Of a stretch of DNA of 64,000 bases, positions 52,333 to 61,300 are shown piece after piece. The DNA lies in NCBI GenBank assembly GCA_947487835.1, contig CANKXX010000006.1, positions 308,641 through 372,640 on the forward strand. The letters run 5' to 3'. Positions within the stretch are counted from its first letter, which is position 1. Each line of letters opens with the position of its first letter. The notes under the pieces were generated by a model. That model did no database searches. It was given only the letters and a program-made list of their open reading frames with translations, and had not been told where the DNA came from. The position numbers were made by a program, and so were the translations under genes. This stretch comes from an uncultured Microbacteriaceae bacterium (GTDB lineage: Bacteria; Actinomycetota; Actinomycetes; Actinomycetales; Microbacteriaceae).

Positions 52333-55300
52333 ATGTCGCACGGCCCGCGCCCCGCCGCGTCCCCCGCCCGCCGCCGCCTTCTCGTCCCGTCGTTCGTCGC
52401 GATGACGGCACTGCTCGGATCGCTGTTCTCAGCGGGTCCGGCATCGGCCATCACGCTGGCGGAGGTGGACCCGGACGTGACCAAGTGGGCGGCGACCCCG
52501 TACTCCCCCCTCCCGTGGGAGGAGGTCGCGGCGCCGGGCAACACGGCGGCCCTGACCTTCGACGGCGGCACCTCCGGGCTGCCGGACGCCGCCGGCGTCG
52601 GCACCGGTTTCTCCATGGTCCAGCCGTCGAGTGCAGCAGCCACGAACCCGTACTTCGTGCCGGAGAACCTCTCCGTCTCGGGTGGCAAGCTCAACTTCAC
52701 GACGACGCCGGGCATCCTGAACACCACCACCAACACGCAGGACAACGCGCTCGGGGTGGGCGTCGCCGCGAAGGACAAGGCGTACCTGCTGACGACGACA
52801 CTCGACAGCCCGGCCGCCGCGGTCTCGTTCGCCCAGGGCGGCATCTGGTTCGGACCCAACGACAAGAACTACGCGAAGCTCGTGGTCATCGGCAACGGTT
52901 CGGGCACGACGGCGGGCAGCCGTCAGATCCAGCTGGCGAAGGAGACCAACGACGTGTCGGTCTCCCCGACCGGCACTGCGACGTCGAACGCCGACCAGGC
53001 GATCGTCAACACGACGCAGACCGCCCTCTCGGCAGGTCCGGTGACGCTCAACCTGCTCGTCGACGGTCTGAACAAGAAGCTGACGGCCACGTACCAGATC
53101 GGCTCCGGCGCGGTGATCCCGGTCGGCACCCTCAGCAACGTGCCGGCGTCGTTCTTCGACGGCAGCCTGCTGGTCGGTGCCAAGCCCGCTGACAACCCGG
53201 TCACGTCGTTCGCCGGCCTCTTCACCACGAAGCGCAACATGACAGCGACCGCACCGCTGACCATCTCCTTCGACAACTTCGGTATGACCGAGGTCGACAT
53301 GACTCCGCCGTCCGCCCCCACCGGGCTGACGGCCACTGGCGTTTCCGGCGCGGTCGACCTCGCCTGGACTGCTTCCGCTGAGGCGGACGTCGTCGGCTAC
53401 CAGGTGTTCCGTTCCACCACCTCACCGGTGGCGACGACGGGAACGCCGATTTCGGGCACCGCGCCGATCACGGGAACGACCTTCTCCGACGCCACCACGT
53501 TCGGAGGTGCCGGGTACCACTACGCGGTGATCGCCGTCGACACCCTCGGCAACCCCGGTGCCGCCGCCGGCGTCGGCCCGGTGTCCTCCGCGACTCCGGC
53601 GGGCGAACTCGTGAAGAGGATCGACTTCACGACCGACGCCGCACCCGCGGTGGCCGGTCACGTCAAGGACACCGGTGCCGCCTACACGGCCGCCGCAGGC
53701 TCCGGATGGGAGAACGCGGCAGGAACGCCGACGGACATCTCCGCCGAGACCCGCGTGCGTGGCACCAATGGAGTCGAGCCGCGGCTCGACTCGATCATCC
53801 ACATGCAGTACAAGCCGAGCGCCACCGCCACCCCCGCACAGTCGGTGTACCAGTACGACGTGCCCAAGGGCACGTACACGGTCGTCGCAGCGGTCGGTGA
53901 CAGCGGCACCGGCATCAGCGCCACGAACGGCTATGACAGCCAGCACACCATCCGGGCCGAGGGCACGACGATCTTCAACCGCTTCCAGGCCAGCGCCGCG
54001 CGTCAGTACGACGAGGCGATCGCAACGGGAGTCGTCGTCTCCGACGGCAAGCTGACCATCGACGCCGTCGGCGGCACCAACACCAAGCTCGCGTACGTCG
54101 AGATCTACCGCACCGCCCTGACCCTGGTCACGCCGGCCGTTCCGACCGGCCTCGCCGCCGCGATCGACGGCGAGGACGTCACCGTCTCGTGGGCCCCCGC
54201 CGCCGACGCCGTCTCCTACCGCGTCTACCGCGACGCCGACGCGGACGTCGACACGACCGGCACCCCGCTCGCCACGGTCGAGGCCCCCAGCTACACGGAC
54301 CTCACCACCAGCGCGGCCACCTCGTACCACTACGCCGTCATCGCAACGAGCAAGGACGGGCTCGACTCCGCCGCGTCCGCCGCCCTCCGGGTCGACGTCC
54401 CCGAGATCGAGGACCCCACCCCGCCGCAGCTCTGCCTCCCGAGCGAGTGGAAGGCCGAGTTCTTCTCGGGCACCGCGCTCGCCGGCACCCCCAAGAACGT
54501 GGTCTGCGTCAGCGCCATCGACCAGTCCTACACCGGCGGCGCCATCCCGGCCGGCCTCGACAGCCCGAACCAGTACTCCGTCCGCTGGACCCGCACCATC
54601 GACCAGGGCGCGGGCAGCTACGAGCTGACCACCCGCACCGACGACGGAGTGCGCGTGCGCATCGACGGCACCTCCGTGCTGAACGAGTGGTACGCGCAGA
54701 GCGCCGACCGCACCCGCACCGTCCAGGTGCCGCTTTCGGACGGACCGCACCAGGTCGTCGTCGAGTACTACCAGGGCTTCGGTGACGGATCCGCGAAGGT
54801 GACCTTGAAGAAGACGATCACCTCCTGCGCGACCGGCGAGTGGCTCGCCGAGTACTTCGAGAACACGGGCCTCACCGGCACCGTCGCGCACCGCGAGTGC
54901 GTCGCCGACATCGACCAGACCTACGCGTCCGGCGAGGCGCCCGAGGGCCTCTCCTCGAGCACCCTCTACTCGGTCCGCTGGACCCGCACGATCAACGAGG
55001 GCAAGGGCACGTACCGCTTCTCCGCGGCGACCGACGACGGCGTGCGCGGGAAGGTCGACGGCGCGCTGGTCATCGACGAGTGGCGCGACCAGAGCGCGGA
55101 CGAGACGCACACCGCCGAGCGGACCCTCGCGGCCGGCAGCCACCAGATCGTGGTCGAGTACTACCAGGGCTACAACGAGGCCTCCGCGACGGTCGGCTAC
55201 GAGAAGACGAGCTCCGACACAGAGGCGCCCGACGCGCCCACCAACGTGGTGACCACCGCGGGCACCGACGCGATCACCGTCCGGTGGGCGGCGAGCACCG

Positions 55301-58300
55301 CGACCGACACCGCCGGCTACCGCGTCTACCGCGGGACCACGCCCACGGTCGCGACCACGGGCGCCGGCATCGCCGGCACCGCGCCGGTCTCCGGTCTCTC
55401 CTTCGTCGACACGACGGCGGAGAAGGAGGTCTCCTACTACTACGTCGTCGTCGCGGTCGACGACTCGGACAACGCGTCCGCCGCATCCGCGGCCGCGCCC
55501 GGCGTGATCACGGTCGTGCCGGACACCGAGGCACCCACCGTGCCGACGGCGCTCGCCGCGGCACCGAAGGACTCCGCGGTGACCCTCACCTGGACCGCGT
55601 CCTCCTCCACCGACGTGGCCGGCTACCGCATCTACCGCGGCACCGAGCCCGTCGTGTCCACGAGCGGCACCCCGCTCTCCGGCACCACGCCGGTGACCGC
55701 GGCCACCTACACCGACAGCACGGTCACGAACGGCACGACGTACTTCTACGTCGCGGTCGCGGTCGACCTGGCGGGCAACCGCTCCGCCGCCTCCAACGAG
55801 GTCGTCGCGGTGCCGCTCGTACCGAACACCACGAACGTGAAGGTGGACTTCACGGCCACCGACGCCGCACCCGTCGCCGGCTACCTCGCCGACTGGGGCC
55901 AGGCGTACGGCCTGCGCACCGGGGCGACCCAGGGCGCCGGCACGGTCAGCTACGGCTGGCTCAGCGAGGACGGCAACAGCACGAGCCTCGTGACCAACGG
56001 CCGCGACCGCAATCGCGCGGGCGTCCCGGCGCTGCTCGACTCGATCCTGCACATGCAGTACGGCGACGCCAATGGCGGCACCGGCACCAACGGCGTCAAG
56101 ACCGAGGGCGTGTGGGAGCTCGCCGTTCCCGACGGCCTGTACTCGGTCAAGGTCGCCGTGGGCGACGAGGCAGACGCGGGCGGCGGCTACGAGGCCAGCC
56201 ACGTGATCAACGTCGAGGGCTCCGTCGGCATCGAGAAGTTCGTCGGTCGGGCCGCCGCCGAGTACTCCACCGTCACCACGACGGTCGGCGTCTGGGACGG
56301 CAAGCTGACGATCGACGCCAAGGGCGGCGTGAACACGAAGATCGCCTACATCGAGGTCCTCGGGCTCACCCGTGCCCCGCACGTCGACACCGTGCTGCCC
56401 GAGAACCGCGTCGTCGGCCACGACGTCAACGCGGGCGTCTCCGCCAGCATCAAGATCCCCTACGCGGGTGTCGGCGTCCGCCCGAGCAGCATGCCCGGCA
56501 ACGTGCACCTCTACAACGTCGCCACCGGCGCGCTGGTCCCCACGACCGTGGGCACCTCGGGCGGCAACGACGTCATCTCCCTCGCCCCGAACGACCCGCT
56601 GGCGCCGAACACGGCCTACCGCTTCGTCGTGACGAGCGGCGTGACCGACAACTTCGGCGTCCCGTTCGTGCCGTTCACCTCGGTGTTCACCACGGGCAGC
56701 GGCGAGGTCACCTCGTCCGACGAGTTCACGCCGGCCAAGGGCATCTCCTTCCAGAAGATCGAGCTGCCCACCGGTCGCGGCAAGTACTGGTCGTCCTACG
56801 CCTTCGGGCCGGACGGCAAGCTCTACGGCACCACGATCGGTGAGGGCATCTTCCGCTTCACCGTGAACGCGGACGGCACGCTCGGCGAGCCGGAGTCGCT
56901 CGGCTACGAGGGCTTCGCGCACATCGGCCTGCTCTTCGACAAGTCGTCGACGGCGAACGACCTCCGCCTGTGGGTGACCCGCACCAGCGCCAACTTCTCC
57001 GAGCAGGGCCAGTGGGTGTCGAGCATCCACCAGCTCTCCGGGCCGAACCTGGCGACCGACCGCAGCATCTTCACCAGCCTGCCCCGCTCGCTGTCCGACC
57101 ACCTCACCAACTCGATGGCCTACGGCCCCGACGGCCGGATCTACTTCCAGCAGGGCTCCAACCAGGCCTCCGGCGACCTCGACAACGCGTGGGGCCAGCG
57201 CGGTGAGCAGCTGCTCACCGGCGCGACCCTGGTCTTCGACCCGGCCAACGGCCAGATCCAGACCGCGGCCAACGGCGGCGGCTCGATCGACGTGAAGACC
57301 GCCCAGGGCGGCACGTACAACCCGTACGCGCCCACCGCGCCGCTCAAGATCTACGCCACCGGCATCCGGAACGCGTACGACCTCGTGTGGCACTCCAACA
57401 ACCACCTCTACGTGGCCACGAACGGCACGGCGGGCGGTGCGAACACGCCGGGTGTCACGGCGAACGCCAACGGCACCTTCACCCGCACGGCGGCGGCCGG
57501 CATCCCCGGCTTCTCCACCGTCAACGGCACCGACGTGACCGCGCAGTGCGTGCGCCGCGGGTACACGGGAGGGACAGTGCCCCCGACGGGCAACATCCCC
57601 ACCCAGAAGGACCTGCTGTTCGACGTGGTCGAGGGCGGCTACTACGGCCACCCGAACCCCGAGCGCTGCGAGTTCGTGCTGAACGCCGGCAACGACTCCG
57701 CCACCCCCACGGCGCCGGGCACGAAGGAGTCGAGGTACCCCCTCGGCACGAAGGCCGACCCCAACTACCGCGGCGTCGCCTACGACTTCGAGTTCAACAA
57801 GTCCCCGAACGGCGCGCTCGAGTACAAGAGCTCGACCTTCGGCGGGCAGCTCAAGGGCCGCCTCGTCGTCACCCGGTTCTCCAACAACAACGACCTGATC
57901 TTCCTGCAGCCCGACAAGGCGACGGGCAAGGTCCTCGGTGCCCAGACCTCGGTCGGCATCACGGGCGTCGCCAACACGACGATGTCCGGGGTCGACGGCT
58001 TCAACGACCCGCTCGAGGTCGTCGAGGACCCGAAGACCGGAAACCTCTACGTCAACCAGTACGACCGCAGCGGCTCCGACCAGCGCATGTACCTCCTCCG
58101 GGTGCCCGCGAGCCAGCAGGCCTCCACCGTCTCTGCATCCGTGAACGAGCTCGTCTTCTCCGCGGTGAAGAGCACGCAGAGCGCGGCGAAGACCGTCACG
58201 GTCACCAACAACTCGGCACAGGCCGTGACCGTCAACACCGCCATCACCGGCGGCCAGGCGACCGAGTTCGCGGTCACGGGCGGAAACGTCTCCGTGCCCG

Positions 58301-61300
58301 CCCAGGGCAGCATCACGCTCAGCGTGCGCTTCACCCCGGGCACCACGGTCGGGCAGCGCGCATCCACGCTCCGCCTCACGGCCGGCACCAGCACGACCGA
58401 CATCGGGGTCTACGGCCTCACGATGAACGGCATCGAGGGCTCCAACGAGCCGACGCTCGCGAACGTGCTCGGCACGCTCGGCTACGGCGTGAACGTGGGC
58501 TGGACCAACCTGGAGGGCGGCACGCAGCCGGTCGCCAAGGGCGACGAGGTGCTCGAGCCCCTCTTCGTGAAGTCCGGCACCGCCGCGCCCACGATGACGC
58601 CGCTCGCGCAGTACGCCCCGCGCGAGGACCTGCCCTTCGGCTGGTACACCGGTGACGGCGTCGGCGCGGACCTGCACAAGCTCGGCTCGATCGACGTCGG
58701 CGGCTACCAGTCGCTGCTGCCGCCGAGCAGCCCGGGCACGGCCGCGAGCTTCGACCCGGCCGCCCAGAAGTTCGGCTTCTTCTACGTCTCGAACGTGTTC
58801 AAGCGCACGGGCTTCACCGAGGACCGCCTGAACACCGGCATCGCCCACCGCGCCCGCGTCTACCCGGCCAAAAACCGCACGGGCACCACGATCCCGAACA
58901 CCTACATCGTGGGCTTCGAGGACGCGGCGAACGGCGACTACCAGGACTACCTGTTCCTCGTCACGGGCGTGAAGCCCGCGACGGACACGGGATCGGTGGA
59001 CGGCGGCATCCGGGTCGACTTCACCACCAAGGCGGCTCAGCTGCCGGCCGGCTACCTGCGCGACTACGGCCAGGCGTTCAGCCTGCGCACCGAGGCCGAC
59101 CAGGGCACCAGCCTCAGCTACGGCTGGAAGAACGACACCACGGAGAACGACGTCGACCTGTCCACGGGAGGCACGGCGGGCAACGGCCGTGACCGCGCGT
59201 CGGCGCAGACCGACCAGCGCCTCGACTCCTTCATGCACATGCAGGCCGCCATGGTGCCGAACTTCAACGGCAACCCGACCAACGCGTACTGGGAGATCGC
59301 GCTGCCGAACGGGCAGTACGACGTGACGGTCGCGGTCGGCGACCCCGCCCCGCAGTCCGACGTCGAGATCCACCAGATCAACCTCGAGCACGACCCCGCG
59401 ATCACCCTCTTCCGGCCCACCGGTGTGGCGGGCGCGGCGTCGAGGCACACGACGGTCACCAGGACCGTCACGATCGAGGACGGGTTCCTCACCGTGGACG
59501 CCCGCGGTGGCACCAACACGAAGATCAGCTACATCGACATCCTCCCGGTCACCGCGCCGGGCGGCGGGGACGGCGACGACCCCACCGACGGCGCGCAGGT
59601 CAAGGTCAGCTTCGGCACCCCCGACGCCCCGGCCGCGACCGGCTGGCGCCGCGACAGCGGTGCGCCGTTCTCGGCGACGACCGGCTCCGGCTGGGTGACC
59701 ACCGGCGGAACCCCCGTCGAGCGGAGCACCTTCATGCGCTACCGCGCCACGGCGACCGCCGGGATCACCTTCCCGACCGATCCGCTGCTGCGCACCGGGG
59801 CGCACCTCCAGGAGCCCACCGAGGCGCGCTGGGAGTACGTCGTGCCGAACGGCACCTACGAGGTCGCGGCCTCCGTCGGTGACTCGGCGTTCCTCGACTC
59901 CGTGCACACGGTCACGGCCGAGGGGCAGCCCGTCGTGGCGACCTTCACGCCCACCGGGACGACCCCGTTCCAGACCGGCAAGCGCACGGTCACGGTCACG
60001 GACGGCCGGCTCACCATCGCCGGCACCGGGGACAACACCAAGATCAACTGGGTGTCCATCAAGGGCGAGGGCCTCGACGGCCCCGCCGTTCCGGTCACGC
60101 CCACGACCAAGGTGAACTTCCAGCCCGACACCGTGACCGCGCCGTCCGGCTGGACCGCCGACACGGGCGCCGGCTACACGGCGGCGCGCGGGTACGGCTG
60201 GCTCGTCAACGGCCAGCCCGCGGACCGCAGCGCCTCCACGCGCTACCGTGCCGCGGCGACGCCCGGCATCACCTACCCGGCGGGCGACGTGACCCGGCAG
60301 ACGTTCATCATCACCCAGTCGGGAACCGTGGACGTGTCCGACGGCGTCTGGCAGTACGCGGTGGCCAACGGCACGTACGACGTGTCGGTGTCCGTGGGTG
60401 ACTCCGGGTTCGTCGACTCCGTGCACGGCGTGAACGTGGAGGGCACCAGCGTGGTCTCCGGGTACGTGCCGACCGGCGCCGCCCCGTTCTCAACCGGCAC
60501 CGCGAAGGTCACCGTCACCGACGGCATGCTGACGCTCACGCCGACCGGGACGAACACGAAGGTCAACTGGATCACGATCGCCGGCGAGACCCTGTCCGCA
60601 CCGTCCCTGACGGTGACCGCGAACGGCCAGTCCGTCGGCACCGCCTACACCGGTGCTCCGGCCACGATCGCCGTGGCCGCCCAGGCGGCCGGTGGTGCCA
60701 CCATCGCCTCGCTCACCTACGCGCTGAACGGCGCGGCGGCGACGGCCTACACCGGACCCATCACCGTGAACCAGATCGGCGCGCAGCAGCTCGTCGTCAC
60801 GGCCACGGACTCGGCGGGTCGCGTCACCACCCGCACGATCGCCCTCACCATCGAGGACATCGGCGGAACGGTGACCCTGCGCAACGAGCAGGTGACCCGC
60901 GTCAACGGCGCCCCGGCCCCCGGCTTCTCGGACGACTGGGTAGCGCTGCAGCGCATCAACAGCGGCGTGACCACGCACCAGGTGATGGACCAGGCGACGG
61001 TGACCGTGACCAACACGGGCGCCAAGAACCTGCGCATCACCGGCATGACGCTGGGCGGCGCGAACGCCGGGCAGTTCCAGATCGTGAACCCGCCCACCGT
61101 TCCGCTCACCGTCGCCCCCGGCGCGTCCACGCCCGTCACGGTCAAGTTCATCGCCAACTCCGGTTCCCGCGGCGTCCGCAGCGCACAGCTGACGATCGCC
61201 TCGAGCGACCCGGCGAAGCCCGCGACCGTCGTGCAGCTCCGAGGCGGCTACATGGGCGCCCCGGAGGGCGGCAGCGAGCTGACGCTCCCCGAGATCACGG

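Noticed and set aside
53422..60426. Antisense open frame of over 2,300 codons opposite the second giant gene
   Set aside because: Same reason: low-complexity Gly/Arg/Val/Asp product, while the + frame carries clear PA14, Fn3 and malectin modules.
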